Part shown: in pieces, positions 63,663-64,000 of the stretch | Numbering within the stretch: position 1 is the stretch's first letter | Layout of the letters: each line of letters starts with the position of its first letter | NCBI RefSeq assembly: GCF_032854445.1 | Contig: NC_088307.1 | Location: 29,726,484 to 29,790,483, forward strand | Reading direction: 5' to 3' | Origin: Liolophura sinensis | Lineage: Eukaryota > Mollusca > Polyplacophora > Chitonida > Chitonidae | DNA length: 64,000 nucleotides | Notes under the pieces: generated by a model | The model's input: the letters and a program-made list of their open reading frames with translations, nothing else | The model's database searches: none | What the model was told of the DNA's origin: nothing | Made by a program: the position numbers and the translations under genes

Positions 63663-63840
63663 CTGAAAAATAGAGCAAGATACAGAGGTCATTTGTCCAC
63701 ACTGATTAAGTTGTTTACAAATATGAGCATTTTTAAGGTTAAACAAATGGATAATTCAGTATATTGGAGACAATTATTATTTTGGTAGACAGTTCTATAT
63801 CAAACTGTACGTAAACATCTACGTCAATAAATACTAGTAG

Positions 63841-64000
63841 ATGTCCTGGATGTTGCCTTACTTAGTGTTGCTCGCAATTTTAGTTTCTAGTGTAAGAGGA
63901 ACGTATATTATCAAAGCAACCGAACCAAATGCTGAAGACGAGAAGACCCAAATGTTTAATCCAGCGATCGTCCAAGCAGCTCATGTTTGGAGACACACAC
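63841..64000 (+). CDS. Start of a divergent gene: secreted or lysosomal protein with signal peptide (partial)
   Basis: An ATG at 63,841, with two in-frame TAG codons directly before it, opens a frame that stays open to the window end (53 codons). It begins MSWMLPYLVLLAILVSSVRG, a textbook signal peptide (short polar n-region, Leu/Ile/Val core, small residues before the cut), followed by TYIIKATEPNAEDEK and ending IVQAAHVWRHT. The last part faintly recalls the first strand plus RHGxRxP of histidine acid phosphatases, but only R-H-T is visible, so I do not assign a function. A donor-like AGT|GTAAGA at about 63,889 means the exon could end early. The gene lies 178 nt from the first visible exon of the cadherin-like gene, on the other strand. 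Confidence 0.55.
   Translation, partial: MSWMLPYLVLLAILVSSVRGTYIIKATEPNAEDEKTQMFNPAIVQAAHVWRHT

Larger units (their letters stand above)
60720..63570. repeat. AT-rich 20-bp-type satellite hosting several insertions
   Basis: TTATACTTGTGCTATGTTAT / ACTTGTGTTATATTA units at 60,750-60,975, 61,130-61,220, 62,754-62,865, 63,150-63,200 and 63,455-63,565, interrupted by three SINE copies and a Tc1-like transposon. Frames such as that at 60,763-61,299 are by-products. Confidence 0.92.

Overview
This is a eukaryotic window, most likely from a mollusc or another lophotrochozoan. It carries one very long, intron-rich gene on the minus strand with GT-AG introns. Its interspersed repeats include a tRNA-derived SINE whose 3' body (CCACCATAATGCTGGCCGCC, then AATATTCTTGAGTACGGCGT) I recognise from molluscan genomes, and a second SINE ending in GTACGACGTTAAACCCCAAG then ACTCACTC. 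The species call is inference; nothing in the window identifies it.

The main gene runs right to left from about 63,662 to its stop at 1,482. I could chain 24 exons whose splice phases all agree, giving about 2,102 residues with no internal stop. In protein order: a hydrophobic stretch (probably the end of a signal peptide whose start is not visible); a mucin-like Thr/Pro/Ser domain of about 584 residues in one exon (55,188-56,939) built on a 16-residue repeat; about 13 divergent cadherin repeats (exons 3-22) with several DxNDNxPxF linkers; one transmembrane helix (7,925-8,006); and a cytoplasmic tail of about 102 residues with no catenin-binding region that I can see. It is a mucin-cadherin hybrid surface protein, presumably adhesive or apical.

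The introns are unusual. By my rough count about half of the window is minisatellite, with nearly every long intron holding its own array: 72 bp at 5.6-7.8 kb, 73 bp at 8.3-8.9 kb, 33 bp at 9.1-10.2 kb, 64 bp at 12.1-19.1 kb with higher-order repeats, 50 and 57 bp at 24-27.7 kb, 41 bp at 28.4-29.0 kb, 35 bp at 30.4-33.5 kb, 22 bp at 34.7-35.2 kb, 36 bp at 35.8-36.3 kb, 41 bp at 43.3-44.8 kb, 61 bp at 46.1-47.4 kb, 50 bp at 47.6-48.5 kb, 78 bp at 48.8-51.4 kb and 57 bp at 51.4-52.2 kb. At least three tandem repeats (exon 22 donor, exon 13 acceptor, exon 11 donor) are built from the exon-intron junction itself, so they multiply splice sites. Long open frames in these arrays result from periods divisible by three and are not genes.

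Mobile elements sit in the introns: about ten copies or fragments of the first SINE; one copy of the second SINE next to the exon 6 donor, whose tail offers an in-frame alternative donor; a 752-bp solo LTR with 5-bp target duplication; a complete Tc1-like transposon with perfect 23-bp terminal repeats and a transposase broken by two stop codons; and several foldback/MITE-like elements. A 74-nt near-perfect hairpin lies at 10,228-10,301. At the right edge (63,841 onward, plus strand) a second gene appears to begin with a signal peptide, divergent from the main gene.
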